From the NCBI RefSeq assembly GCF_021134715.1, contig NC_060026.1:4774001-4838000 (forward strand): a DNA stretch of 64,000 nucleotides, given 5' to 3'. Each line of letters begins with the position of its first letter. The first letter of the stretch is position 1. The translations under genes were made by a program, and so were the position numbers. The DNA comes from Daphnia pulex. Lineage: Eukaryota; Arthropoda; Branchiopoda; Diplostraca; Daphniidae. Under the pieces are notes generated by a model. That model saw nothing but the letters and a program-made list of their open reading frames with translations. It searched no databases and was not told the origin of the DNA. This document shows, piece by piece, positions 24,234 through 35,640 of this stretch.

Positions 24234-25088
24234 TAGGGGAGACTGGAGTAAGGCGGGACGGTTTTCGTTTTCCCCCTATATCTCTCAAACTAATCATTAA
24301 ATTTGTTTATTATTTTGTATTTATGTATCCCATACTGTAATGTACCCCCCCCCATATTTTTATATAATTTTACAATAAACCATTTTCCCATACAAGACCT
24401 TTAAAGTTTTCTCATATTTGTGGGAGGAGCCTATTTTGAGGGGTAAGTGAGGACACTAGGGTGGGTGGTGAGGGACGTCCTCCTTTGTCGCCTTAAAATT
24501 CAATTAGAAAATTTTGAAAAATTGAAATAGCGTCCCACTGCATAGACACTATAAAATAAAAAATGTTTCGATTTGATTATTGTGTTAATGAAAATTTTCT
24601 CTAATATATAAAAAGATCCTTATGGAGCAGTAGGACATCCTGCGTTGCCAGGTCTGGAAATAAATTTTGGGTCACAAAAGACCAATCAGCGTACAGCTTC
24701 TTTAAAACGCTCTACGCTGATTGGCCCTGATTAGTAAAACACAGCTGTCCCGATTTTCCAATAAAGACTATTTTTTAACGTTAATATTATCTAAAGTAGT
24801 TAAAAGAAAATTATAATTTTTGTTTTTAAAGATCAAGAAATGATTTAGCTTCATTTCTATATTAAATTTACATGCCATTTGCAATTATTTCTTTTTCTAG
24901 AAACATTAAATGACGGATTAACTAAAAAACCCGTTTTTTAAGTTTTATTAATAACTGATACAGTTATTGACAAAACTCAACCAAATTGTGTGCCAAAGTA
25001 GATTGTATGTATCTAAATAACATACTATTTTTTTAAATTTTATTAAAAGCCACTATCGACTAGTGTCCGCATCCTTCAGTCTCCCCTA
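24234..25088 (+). mobile_element. Non-autonomous TIR element, complete copy 2 (855 bp)
   Basis: Starts TAGGGGAGACTGGAG and ends CTTCAGTCTCCCCTA, so the termini are inverted repeats of about 15 bp with one mismatch. If the outer TA is the target duplication, the element begins GGGGAGACTG, as in Tc1/mariner-type elements. No coding capacity. Same family as 7726-8440. Confidence 0.8.
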
Positions 25089-25788
25089 ATGGTCTAATGG
25101 ACACTTGGTGGCTTCAATTTTACTTTGAAATTGATGAGAACAGCGCTCTGGTATGTACCTGTACGTAGTCTAATAGCTGATACTCAAATAAAGAAATGTT
25201 ATTTACGTTTACGTAATATCTAGTAATCTACTCAGATAATTAAATGGAGTGGAGTAGGCCTAATACTCTAATAAACTAATCGGTAATGGACGCTGGAATT
25301 TTTGTCTGAAATTTTAGAAGTATGAGGAATCGATGACAGCTTTCGGTATTAAGTCAGAACAAGATTGTGACATACAATTTTCAGATCAAATGACAGATGT
25401 AACATAATGTGAAAATTTTATTCCAAATAAAAAAATCATTGATTTAAATCAATTTTATTGAAAAACACTAAAATCAGAATAAAAATTCAGAATCAAATTT
25501 GGGTAGGAATAAAGAAATCGGAAAGTCAGGTAAATTGATTCAAATCAGCGATTCGAATCATATTTTGATTGGAATAAAAATTGATTCGGCAGATCACTGC
25601 AAATCCACTAAGTAACTTCCAGTTAATTATCGTATAGTGAATCATCCTTTATCACTGCTATAGGGTGGTTCAAGGTTGCCATCTTGGCACGGTATTTATG
25701 GACCCGTAGTAAAACCACAACGCAAAAGCATTGGCATTGTCCATAGAAAAAGGGTATGAATGGAAAGACAAAGGAGAGTGAAAAAAGA
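25089..25788. other. Stretch without a recognised gene
   Basis: AT-rich; contains an ATTGATTCAAATC-rich patch around 25430-25590 with partly palindromic repeats. No gene seen. Confidence 0.45.
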
Positions 25789-26720
25789 GGGACCGACCCC
25801 TTTCTTCCCCACTCTATTCTTCTCTTCCTTGAATGTCTCTTCCATTCGCACCCTTTTGAGGTCGGATACACTATTCCCAAAAGATGTCTTGATGGGTGAA
25901 TCTCCCTCAGATGAACTGGGGGAGGGGTTCCATTCGTTGGCAATTTCCATCACATTTTTGGAACTATACGAGGATTCATGCAGTGATTGAAATAAGCTGT
26001 CTTTGTCTGCGGAAGTGCTCTTCTCCATATGACGTAGGTTTTCTCTATACTATTTTGTTTGATTCCTTTAAGATTCGAAATAGTGAAAAGGAGACAGTTT
26101 TTTATTTTTTGGGGTTCCTTTCTTATTTTTTTCAGGATCGTATCAATTTGGAGGGAATGTGATGAAAAGTTTTTGCGATTTGTTAGAAGAGGGTTCGTCG
26201 ATCTTTTTTGCTAATTGCCGATTAGAAGAATTTGGAATTTATTGTTTTGCAATTACTGTTACGTTTTTAAGGGTTACTACTATTTAAAGTAATTTGTTTA
26301 GTTGTATTGCTATCGTCATCACTGCTATTTAAATAGCCTATTTGTGTTACTAGGCTGCGAGACAAATGTTTTTTTTTCCGTTTGGTGGCTGAAATGTTTT
26401 AGTTTTTTTTATTTTTGTAAGTAGAGCGTTGTAAAGAAGGACTTGAATTAGAACTGTCATCAATGGTCTTGGATTTCAAAGAATTACGTGAATCTGCGGT
26501 AATACTGGAGATTTTTTTAATTACTTGAACTGCAAATTTTTTTACAGGGTTGGTGATGATTGATTTTTCTTTCTCTCTATTTCCGATTTTTAAGTTTGTG
26601 GGTTGCGTCTCTTCTGAAACATTGCTGCTGCTTTGATTGTCATTTTGGATATCCTCGTTTCCCAATGTGATTGTGTCTTCTCGTTCTTTGTCTCAATTTT
26701 CCGGTTTCTCTTTCCTTTTT
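25789..26720 (-). repeat. Dispersed ~930-bp repeat, copy B
   Basis: Partner of 14268-15200. The minus-strand frames are better kept here: 25696-26028 opens with MEKSTSADKDSLFQSLHESS then NEWNPSPSSSEGDSPIKTSF, and 26399-26665 with MGNEDIQNDNQSSSNVSEET. Ser/Asn/Thr-rich, no known domain. May be the N-terminal part of a transposon protein. Confidence 0.7.
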
Positions 26721-28350
26721 TGCAAAAGACGGAATTTTTCTTAGGCAGCATATGGAAGTAGTAATAGACAAGGCGTCAGGTTACGTCTGGGTTGGTTTTG
26801 AGTGGTATCCAAATGAATGGTTGTTTCAAAAGCGTTGATTCAACCGAAAGATGAGGATATGGGAATCAATTGACTGGAGACATTTTTTTAAGTCACACCC
26901 TGTCTGTACTTCTCACTTCAGTTAAATGAAGAGCCCGATAAAAATAATGAAAAAACAACACAAAATTTATTTCCCGTGCGTTTTTTTTTGTTTGGAATAA
27001 GATATGTTATTCCGTAAAAATCATCGAATATCACGTACGTAAACTAATACTGGACCGTACGTGTCACAGAAGACACTCGTTGACCCAGCTGTGAGCTATG
27101 CTACAAACAGATCTTTTTAATGCAGAATGAACAAAGTACTGGGAGAAAATATATATATGGCCGATGACCCGTTTGAATATATATGACCGGTAGATTCTCA
27201 TTAACCAAGTCGTTTAGTTTGGAATTTTTATGAGAGCGAAGCTCTATCAAACAACTAAACGGAAGAGTAATGTTCTCAAAATTCCGCTCAGTATTTTTCC
27301 TGTGATGATAGCTGGCCCGTACGAATTTATTTGATAGATTAATTCCCATTTGCCAGACCGAAAAGATCGGATTTTCATAAGCGCGGAGCTCGATAATGTG
27401 CTCGACGCATGCGCGAATGAATAGTCACGTGATCAAAACACAGTTCAATATTATCTTTTGGGAAAGAGAAGGACCCAGATAGACCCTTGGGAAAGTTTCG
27501 TTTACACGTTGTCAACTAGGCAACGGGGACTTCAGTAGCCAAAGATCAATAATCAAAGACAACCCACCTCGGTTGCGTCTTCAATCAATTTCAGTCTACT
27601 ACGAGGAGACTAGACCCGTACGATCATTCAGCAGAGCCGTTGAACTCGTAAGTCAGTTGGCGCTTCTGGAAAGAAAAAAAAGAGTAAAGGCGAGAGGAAA
27701 CCCCAGAGATCTGTGAACAAACGGGAAACAAATTTCATGAATCAGAAACTCAGACTATCTCACGGTCACTCCGAGTATGTCCCATGTAACCAACCGATCC
27801 CGATCTTAATGAGGGGCCAACAGTGGGTCAGTGCAAGGAGGATCCGTGATCGGAAAAAATAACCAGTCGTTCACAAGCGTCTCAGAGAGGGTTGGACACT
27901 TCCTCTTATTTCCTGTAAACGAAGAATTCTAACGTCTGGCAGACTACCGATATATCAGGCGTGGCTTCCTCTGTACGTGGTGCAATGTACAGGTAGGTTT
28001 TGGTTGAGCCCTTATAATTAATATACTCTCTTTCTCGCCACTGATGGATAGCCGTACTTATCCAAACGGACTTTCCTTCCGTTTCCAATCGCTCTTTCTG
28101 TTCGGTAATCTGTCTGAATGATTAGAATTTCGATATTTGGATATCGATATAATCAGTAACGATTCCAACAGTCGTTCGCATTCTGCACTGATTTCTTCTT
28201 TTTTCTTCGTGGTTTATGAGTTATCAAATATTCCTCTGAGTTTTTTTCATAACTGGTATTTGGCGTCCACTGGTTGATATTCTTTATCACCCAGGTTTAG
28301 GTACCAAAGATAATATAATGCATCAGTTTTCTTTGCACAGTTTTTCGTAG
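26721..28350. other. Stretch without a recognised gene
   Basis: Open stretches at 27101-27349 and 27906-28088 (minus) have no recognisable homology. 27440-27880 is less AT-rich than its flanks and could be old LTR or leader sequence of a retroelement; no partner copy is visible. Confidence 0.4.
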
Positions 28351-28497
28351 AATAGGGTCAGGACTGATGAAATTCAAAAAATAATGTCTTGTACTAAAAT
28401 TAAGAGAAAATAAAATAAAAAATATTTCAAATTTAATTTGTGTCTCGGAAAAATGTATTTTAGAAGTTATTGACTTTAAAGTTTCGATCACGTGACT
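28351..28497 (+). repeat. Left terminal inverted repeat
   Basis: Pairs with 35990-36130. Shared blocks: GGGYCAGGAC, ACTAAAATTAAGAG, ATATTTCAAATTTAAT, TGTGTCTCGGAAA, TGTATTTTAGAAGTTATT, TTTAAAGTTTCGATCAC. Confidence 0.8.
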
Positions 28498-28609
28498 GTG
28501 GTCCGATTTAAAACCTATAGGAAAAGATCACGTGATTGACAGTTTGGCTTTACTATTGACAGATTGGTTTTCCTTTTGTACTGTCACTGTCAGGCTATGT
28601 CTGTGAAAT

Positions 28610-29140
28610 ATGAATTCTAAAATTTCGAAGAAAATTCCACGAAACAAGCTATGTGTAGCAAAGTTGTGCCCCAACAAAAGTGCTGATTCAACTAACAAGA
28701 TTTTCATTAGTGTGCCTGCCCCTGCAGAAAAAATAAAAGAGTTTGGCTTCATGCCTGATGTGGACGTAATCCAGCTGAAATTAAGAACAGTAATGTATAC
28801 GTTTGTGAAGACCATTTCAATGTAAGTTTTAACAAAATATATCAATGTAAAACTTAATAACTGGATTATTATTTCTAAAATATTAGATGGAGGTTGATTG
28901 CAAAGACCTGACAGAATACAAAAGTTGACGCCACAAAAAATTGCGATGAACAAAAATGTCATTCCCCACAGATTTCCATTGCTGCAATCTTTTGGTATTT
29001 GTTTCTTGTATTTAATTTGTGGTTTATTCAGTCATTATAATGATTTGGTGTACAGTATCCTGCAAAAAAAACCGAACGGGAAATCTCCACCTGTCGGTCG
29101 TTTTTGTAGTCGCAAGAAAGCGGTTAAGAAAAGAAGCTAA
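28610..29140 (+). pseudogene. THAP-type zinc-finger fragment
   Basis: ATG 28610 opens with KLCVAKLCPNKSADSTNKIF, the CxxxxC start of a THAP DNA-binding domain. A +1 frame change near 28790 gives VYVCEDHFN, the C-x2-H-F half of the same zinc site, followed by a GTAAGT donor. After an AG at 28885-28886, LTPQKIAMNKNVIPHRFP resembles the post-zinc 'LKPGAVPxxF' stretch. The conserved Trp between the ligand pairs is not seen. Probably the N-terminus of the transposase of the surrounding TIR element, now broken. Confidence 0.6.
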
Positions 29141-29468
29141 GTTTCACGGCCTGATGTTCAACACCTGAACTACTGTGATCTCTGATCTGTCAATATTGTA
29201 GTTTTTGCTCTTTGGCTCTTTGCTAGCAAGGCCAGCTAATTACAAATGTTGTGAACTTGTTGAGTGATTTTTTACAGTGAAAAAGCGTTTTAAGAGTATT
29301 ATCACACGGAGAAGTGCTTAACAGTAAAAGAAGAAAGTGGCTGTCGGCGGCTTTAACGAAAAAACAATAACAGGCAATGAAAAAAAAAGTTTGTCGAATT
29401 GAATCGGCGTATGAAGCCTTTGAATTACATTTATGGCAATGAATTAATTACTGGAATTACTGGATCTC

Positions 29469-32168
29469 ATGATTTCCTCCTCTACAAAACACTGCAGGTT
29501 GTTGGTGATATATCGCCCACCTGAGCGCCCTCGGCAACAGTCTTTTTCAGTATTCATCTCCGAGTTTGAACAATTACTGTGCTCATTGGCTGACATCAAG
29601 GAAGATCTGGTAATCGTCGGAGATTTCAACATTCATGTTGAGGCCGTCGACAACTGCAAAGCTCGATTATTCAACCAGCTGGTTGAGAGCTTAGGCTGGA
29701 CTCAGTTGGTGGATGGGCGGACACATACTGCTGCTCACACCTTGGACCTCGTCCTCACACGCACCGGTAGCCCATTTGTCGTCAACGTGCAAGTCGGTGA
29801 CTTGGTGAGCGACCATCACTTGATTACCTGTTCAATTGGTCTTGGCCGACCTCAGAGGAAGAAGATGACGGTCTCTTGCCGTGACTATCGATCAATTGAT
29901 CTGAATGACCTCGTTGACGATCTTCTACAATTACCTCTGATCCTGGATCCAGTTTTGGATACTGATGACTGCCTAGCTTCCCTGAACGGCCTTGTCGACC
30001 AGTACGGGGATATCCGCAAAGTCATTGAAAATCACGCTAAGCTGCAGGTAAAGGAAGTCACGATCCGTGACCCGGCTCCTTGGATCAATAAGAGGATTCT
30101 TGATGCTCGTCGCGCGCTGCGTAAGGGAGAGAGACTTTGGCGTTGCAGTGGCTACCTGGAGGTTCACCTGGAATCTTACAAGACGCTTGCTTCTGACTAC
30201 TCAAAAACTATAAAAACGGAGAAAGGTCAGTACTACTGCTCAATCGTCGCAGACTGCGGTGGTGATCAGCGTAAACTCTACAGACTCGTGGATTCTTGGC
30301 TTGGTAGGGAAAAAGCTTGCGTCCTGCCTGAAGAAAAGAGCGCTACTGACTTGGCAAACCGTTTCGCTGCATTTTTCAACGACAAGGTGGAGAAGATAAA
30401 GACGACATTGCTTGCTGAGAGGGAGAGGATCGATCCCAAGTGGGTCCTGGGAGCTGATCGCTTTCTCGACAAATGGAGCGAGGCTGATTGTTTTAATGAT
30501 TTCAGAATGGTGGGATGTGATGAAGTTCGTAAGTTCATCATGAATTCTCCAACCAAGTCATGCGTCATCGATCCAATTCCTACGTCTCTGCTCAAGAAAG
30601 TCTCTGATTATCTCACCCCTTCCATCACATCAATCGTCAACCTTTCTCTTTACAGTGGTGTCTTCCCTCACCAGTTCAAGAATGGCCTCATCACTCCTAT
30701 CCTGAAGAAACCTAAACTTGACGGAGAAATTCTGGAGAATTACAGACCAATCACGAATCTACCATTTGTGTCAAAACTGATTGAACGGGTTGCGTCCTCT
30801 CAGTTAAACGAACACCTTGCACTCTACGACCTCCTCTCACCGTCTCAATCGGCGTACAGGGCTGGACATTCTACCGAAACTGCCCTCCTGGCCTTACAGA
30901 ACGATCTGCTCCTGGCTGCTAGTCGTGGTGATGGCTGTGTCGTACTGCTACTCGATCTCAGTGCGGCTTTCGACACAGTTGACCATGGGATTCTCATCGA
31001 TCGTTTGTCGTCTCACTGCGGCTTAGGTGGTACTGCTCTGTCTTGGTTCGCCTCTTATCTCTCTGGAAGAACCCAGACTGTCGTCATTGATGGGGCACTC
31101 TCTCATCCAGTCGATATCATTTATGGAGTTCCTCAGGGCTCGGTTATCGGTCCAAAACTTTACACAATATATGTGAACTGTCTTCGGAAGGTGGCTGCTG
31201 TCCATGGCGTCAAAATACACCAGTACTCAGATGACACGACCGTGTACCTCGAGTTTAGGTTCCCGCCCGGGATACCTGACCAGATGGACGCTCTTAGGAT
31301 CCTGTCTTGCTGTGCTGGGGATCTCGCCGACTGGTTCGCATTCAACTGGGTCAGACTAATTCCTGACAAGAGTGATTTCTTGTACTTTGCACCTTTTGAT
31401 CTTGCTTGTTTGTTGCCTCTGTTTCCGCTACGGATGAAAAATCAAGTCTTGAGCCCATCCAACTCAGCAAAGCTTCTTGGAGTGACTCTAGTCAGCGATT
31501 TATCTATGGACAGTCAGATTTCTGCCGTGGTAAAATCATCCTACTACCAACTGTATCGTCCTGGGAAGATTCGAAATCAGCTTACAACATCTGCTACAAA
31601 AACGATGGTTCACTCCCTGGTCATCTCTCGTCTGGATTATGCAAATTCTCTTCTCGCGGGTCTGCCGGCCTACAAACTCAAGTCTCTTCAAGCAGTCCAG
31701 GATTCAGCAGCTCGCCTTATCTACCGCGGCCGGTCAATCTCGACCGAGGACGCAAGGTACCGCTTGCACTGGCTCCCAGTTCAGCAAAGGATCGATTTTA
31801 AGATCCTCTTGATGGTATTTGACTGTCTTACGGCCTCAGCACCACTCTACCTCCAAGAGACAATCAACTTGCACGTCCCAGGCCACACAGGACTTCGATC
31901 ATCTGCTCGGACACTCACTGTTGATGTTCGTAAGGCTTCTAGCAGAAGATTGTCGAGGAGGGCGATTCCCAGAGAGGGGAGACGAGGAGCTTACGTGAAA
32001 CCATTCGCCACAAAGGAAAAGCTGCTGATGAGGTCTTTCTCCAACTATGCCCCGCACACTTGGAATCGTCTTCCAGCTCTGATTCGCTCCACAACCAACC
32101 GCCCAGCTTTCAAGAAACTTATTAAGACTCATCTATTCTCCTTAGCGTTCCCTTCATTTTGTAAATAA
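29469..32168 (+). CDS. L2/CR1-type non-LTR retrotransposon polyprotein, 5' truncated
   Basis: An uninterrupted 899-codon frame. It starts inside the endonuclease domain: VIYRPPERP, VIVGDFNIH (catalytic Asp/Asn) and SDHHLI remain, the first two thirds are gone, so the ATG is not the true start. Reverse transcriptase follows: NYRPITNLPFVSKLIE, LLLDLSAAFDTVDH (first catalytic Asp), GVPQGSVIGPKL, HQYSDDTTVY (catalytic pair; the usual Ala is Ser). The end has LDYANSLLAGLP, AARLIYRGR, LHWLPVQQRIDFKILLM and HTWNRLPALIR, the typical L2/CR1 C-terminus. The 3' end is a (CATA)n-like run at 32242-32250. GC-richer than its surroundings and free of stops, so a rather recent insertion, probably dead on arrival because of 5' truncation. 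Confidence 0.9.
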   Translation: MISSSTKHCRLLVIYRPPERPRQQSFSVFISEFEQLLCSLADIKEDLVIVGDFNIHVEAVDNCKARLFNQLVESLGWTQLVDGRTHTAAHTLDLVLTRTGSPFVVNVQVGDLVSDHHLITCSIGLGRPQRKKMTVSCRDYRSIDLNDLVDDLLQLPLILDPVLDTDDCLASLNGLVDQYGDIRKVIENHAKLQVKEVTIRDPAPWINKRILDARRALRKGERLWRCSGYLEVHLESYKTLASDYSKTIKTEKGQYYCSIVADCGGDQRKLYRLVDSWLGREKACVLPEEKSATDLANRFAAFFNDKVEKIKTTLLAERERIDPKWVLGADRFLDKWSEADCFNDFRMVGCDEVRKFIMNSPTKSCVIDPIPTSLLKKVSDYLTPSITSIVNLSLYSGVFPHQFKNGLITPILKKPKLDGEILENYRPITNLPFVSKLIERVASSQLNEHLALYDLLSPSQSAYRAGHSTETALLALQNDLLLAASRGDGCVVLLLDLSAAFDTVDHGILIDRLSSHCGLGGTALSWFASYLSGRTQTVVIDGALSHPVDIIYGVPQGSVIGPKLYTIYVNCLRKVAAVHGVKIHQYSDDTTVYLEFRFPPGIPDQMDALRILSCCAGDLADWFAFNWVRLIPDKSDFLYFAPFDLACLLPLFPLRMKNQVLSPSNSAKLLGVTLVSDLSMDSQISAVVKSSYYQLYRPGKIRNQLTTSATKTMVHSLVISRLDYANSLLAGLPAYKLKSLQAVQDSAARLIYRGRSISTEDARYRLHWLPVQQRIDFKILLMVFDCLTASAPLYLQETINLHVPGHTGLRSSARTLTVDVRKASSRRLSRRAIPREGRRGAYVKPFATKEKLLMRSFSNYAPHTWNRLPALIRSTTNRPAFKKLIKTHLFSLAFPSFCK

Positions 32169-32239
32169 TGTAAGTTCGTAGCACACTCTGCCGTCATTTG
32201 ATCTTTTTTGCGAAAGTGCGGGATAAAAATTCAATACAT

Positions 32240-32252
32240 ACATACATACAAT
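32240..32252 (+). repeat. Microsatellite tail of the L2-like element
   Basis: ACATACATACATACA follows 75 bases of 3' UTR after the stop; L2/CR1 elements end in short tandem repeats rather than poly(A). Confidence 0.7.
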
Positions 32253-32686
32253 TAAACATTCAACTTATTAGTCAAGAATCTGCCGTTACGGATGCCCAAT
32301 TACAACCAAATTTGGAAACTACGACAAAATTTGTTGACGAACCAGTAAAAGGTGGAATAGATTGAAATCCAGTTGCCCCTTTATATATTCTTATAATGAG
32401 TCAATGTTTTACTCGGTTGGAACAGGTTTGATGACCAACTGCCATTATCGAGCAGCATAACCAATTTACTTGTCAAATGTTTGAACTTACGAGATACATG
32501 GTTAACAAAACCACCAGTTCTAACTATTATCCCCCCCCCTCCTTGTCCAAAGATCAACAGCGGCTGGAAAGCTCTGATCCGGTCTCTAAACTTGCTAAAA
32601 TTGGGGACAAGACCAAAAAGGCTCTTACGTAAATCGTTTGACTCACTTAATTATTTCAGTTCAAATTATATTGCTTTTGTTTTCAG
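32253..32686. other. Stretch between the L2-like element and TAF6 fragment
   Basis: Open stretch 32481-32720 has no recognised domain; AT-rich otherwise, with a C-run at 32530-32540. Could be the host-element sequence displaced by the retrotransposon insertion. Confidence 0.4.
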
Positions 32687-33790
32687 GGCAATTAACAAAC
32701 CTAAAACAGAAACAAATTAAACAGCTTGCAGCACAATTGTCTGTTGAACAGCAGCTCTACTCTAAAGAAATTACTGAGGCTTGTGTTTGCTCCGATCAAG
32801 CCAGAAGAGCTGTAAGAGATTGAGCTTTATATATTTGTTGGTTCCTTCTGAATACCCTTTTCTGTGTTGATTCTTTTTAGGAAGCATTCCAAAGTTTGGC
32901 TTCAGATCCTGGATTGCATTAAATGCTACCTGGCCTGTGCACCTTTATCGCTGAAGGCGTTCGAGTTAATGTTGTTCAAAACAAGTTGGCACCTGTTAAA
33001 GCACTGCTTTCCAATCAAACGCTTTACCTTTAAAAAGAAGTGAGTTTACATATTTGCAGTTCTTTCCCAGCAGCTCCGTTATTTATAATTTCATTTATAT
33101 TTTCAGCTTCACGAATGAGTTCCTGCTGTCACGTCTTGCATGGACAGCAAAAACTTTGTCTTCGGCAAGAAGTGGATAATCATTGGGCTTTGAGAGATTC
33201 TCTTCTCGCCTGATTTGCAAAAATTACCCCACAACGACGAATAATTGCAAGACTCGTGTCGCGGTTGTTCTGTTGAGCGCTGGGCAACGACAAAATGCCA
33301 TTGGCGTCATTTTACCACGCCCTCGTTGGTAATTTCATCATCTCGTAATGCCCAAATGATTTAATCAATTTCTCAATTTTTTAAAATTACAGGATCATCC
33401 AAATTGGGAACGGAATTGATCAAAGCCTTCATTATTCCGAAAATACGAACGATATAGGTGGACGCATCGAACTTTACTTGGATGGAACAGGGCAGGCCAA
33501 TGCCGATCGGATAGCAGCCTCCCACATCAAGCAATTGACGATCGTATGTCTTACCTTAAAAATGTGTTCATCAGTCAGCTTCTATGTTCTTATTTTAATT
33601 GCATAAAGTCATGAAAGTGACGCGCCAATCGCCTGATAACATTGACGATTACCGTCAGGAGTTCGGGTACCTTGGGCCGGCTCTTCACGGCGCCGTAAAT
33701 AGAGCCCGATCTCAGAACAGAACTCCGGCGGCGTCGTCTACTGGCATTTCATCAGCTGCATGTAAGGATTTTGTGACTCATTCCTAGGGT
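32687..33790 (+). pseudogene. TAF6: TAF6 (TFIID subunit 6) gene fragment, introns retained
   Basis: TAF6 is a histone-fold/HEAT subunit of the TFIID transcription complex. Matching pieces: exon 32687-32811 (QLSVEQQLYSKEITEACVCS), intron 32812-32880, exon 32881-~33040 (EAFQSLASDPGLH, then [20 protein letters not shown] and [12 protein letters not shown] with a stop), a later exon with VPAVTSC and in another frame VDNHWALRDSLLA, then LGTELIKAFIIPKI, and 33640-33720 with YRQEFGYLGPALHG. Compared with TAF6 it lacks the histone fold, has a ~16-residue deletion after NKLAP, and has several stops and frameshifts. Introns sit where a gene would have them, so it is a duplicated, not a retrocopied, fragment. 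It lies inside the TIR element. Confidence 0.85.
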
Positions 33791-33949
33791 GGTGATATCA
33801 GGGTCAGGCCTAATAATGGAAATAAGTTAAACAACTTGCTGGCCCTTAAAATCGTCATCGAAAAGCGAATTGAAAGTTTTTTTTCAAGTTAGTCTACTTG
33901 TGCGCTAAAAAGCCATTCTCTTTAACATTGACATATTTTTATCAGGATC

Positions 33950-34260
33950 ACTGTTGTAATTTTCTAATCCAAATGTGCTAGCCGACAACCTCCGATCGCT
34001 GCGTCATACAGTTTTCGTCGACGATTTGGATGTCACTTTGTCAGAAGAAGAGGATGTGAATCAGGTGGCCCAGGAAGTGTTCCATTTGTTGACTAAACAA
34101 TATTTTTACCGCTCCGACAACAGAAACACGAAGATAACGTTTCGCTTTTATTTTTAGGACTACTTGTCAAAATTTTTGGCGAGGATCTCTGCACTGACGT
34201 CTTAAAAACTACTATTTCATGCTTAACGGACCCTCTACTTAATCGCGACCTTGTTTTAAT
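33950..34260 (+). pseudogene. Exon-like fragments, family unknown
   Basis: 33975-34157 is open (VFVDDLDVTLSEEEDVNQVA) and, after TTTTTAG at 34151-34157, another open piece reads GLLVKIFGEDLCTDVLKTTI. The pattern of two exons split by a short intron suggests a second captured gene piece. I cannot name it. Confidence 0.35.
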
Positions 34261-34877
34261 GTTACTCGATTTCGTCTTTTTGCAAATCCTCCCAATATGT
34301 GCTTTCCAACATATGTGTTGTTTGTCGAAGCTTGTGTACTGAAATCTTGAATTGAACTCAATGTTTCGAAACGTTAGTTGACATGCCGCTGCAAGATTTC
34401 GGTTAGGGGAAAAACATTCATTCTAAACTGAATGAAAGCAGACCTGAAAAATTCAGAAGCACACGGTTCAACCTCGCCAGCATGATATATTACTTTTAAT
34501 TCGGATAAACGCCTGTGTAACCGACGAGAAATACAATTCTAAAATCGTATTTTGCCGCTTCTAAAAAAATACTTAATACACTAAAAATACTAAATTGCTG
34601 TCCCATTTTTCCCAAACAGCGTCTAAATGCCATACACACCACACCATCGGGAGCGCCTAGAGTCGGTAACCCTAGAAAGGAATAAACAATACAAAATGAA
34701 AATGCCCCTAGGCCATGTCTGGCTTATGTCCCATCCTTTTCGTCTCATTCCACTCGCCCCCTCCTCTTTTTTTGTCATAACGAAAAAATAGACAAGTACA
34801 ATACTTTGTTTGTATTAGTTAATTTTTCTCCCACTAGATGTTTTTTACAATTAAAATCGCGTTCGGATTTTATTGCA

Positions 34878-35027
34878 GGGTACTGTACATGTATTTCAGC
34901 AACAACCAGTACATTCAATTTAGTCGAAGAACCAACAAAGCAACAAGTGTTACACCAACATCCAGCAGATTTTTTTATTGAAGAAGAACTTATAGAACTA
35001 TTGAAGAATGAAAGAGAACACCTCAGT
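34878..35027 (+). other. Orphan exon-like segment
   Basis: Bounded by TTTATTGCAG on the left and AGTAAGT on the right, open throughout in one frame: TSTFNLVEEPTKQQVLHQHP then FFIEEELIELLKNEREHL. An acidic helical tail. Likely an internal exon of the transposon's own gene; no family recognised. Confidence 0.4.
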
Positions 35028-35259
35028 AAGTTATTATTGTGTATTATTGTATTTATTTTATTGTAATAATTATTATTTTTTATAGACTTGTGCAACTTTA
35101 ATGTCACATGATGACATCAGCCAAGACATGAAGAAGAGACAAGGCATGAATGTCGACCGTGTCACACCAGTTCAATTCTGCATTAACATTATAATAGAAT
35201 GTCGATTGAGATCTTGATGATTGTGCTGTAAGAGTATTGGACCAGTTCACAATTTCTTG

Positions 35260-35640
35260 GTAAAAACTGTTAGCAGGGCTTGATTTTCGAAGTCGGTCGA
35301 CAGGATCTTTTGATTTCTTTGACTTATTGGAATACAGTGCCCTGGCCTCGACAAATTAAATAGTGCTTCCAACTCTGGATAGTTTTCTTTTCTTCCAGTA
35401 AGCCTTTACTTCCGTAACGCTGTTCTTTTCACTTTCTCTATGAAGCTAGCCTAACATAGCCATGGAATGTTTGCAGCCACCAGCAGAGGCCACAAAGTCA
35501 TGACAAACGGCAGATTTTATTTCTGAATTTTCCAAGTCTACTTCAACTTGAACTCTATAACTTTTACTGCGAACACCTTGTTCGGGGCAGCATGCTGCAA
35601 TAATTGTGCAGAACTTTTCCGTTCTTTATATTTGTACATA
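35260..35640 (-). pseudogene. SWIM zinc-finger protein fragment (YqaJ/SWIM type)
   Basis: Minus strand, GVRSKSYRVQVEVDLENSEI is followed by AVCHDFVASAGGCKHSMAML, a SWIM-like CxH..CxH zinc site, then a stop. After a short gap VTEVKAYWKKRKLSRVG and RLRKSSPANSFYQEIVNW follow, as in arthropod SWIM/YqaJ-type proteins found with DNA transposons. Two stops break it. Confidence 0.5.

Noticed and set aside
28351..28358. 8-bp target duplication expected for a P element at the 28-36 kb TIR element
   Set aside because: The outer flanks do not match over 8 bp; only a TA could be argued, so no superfamily was assigned.
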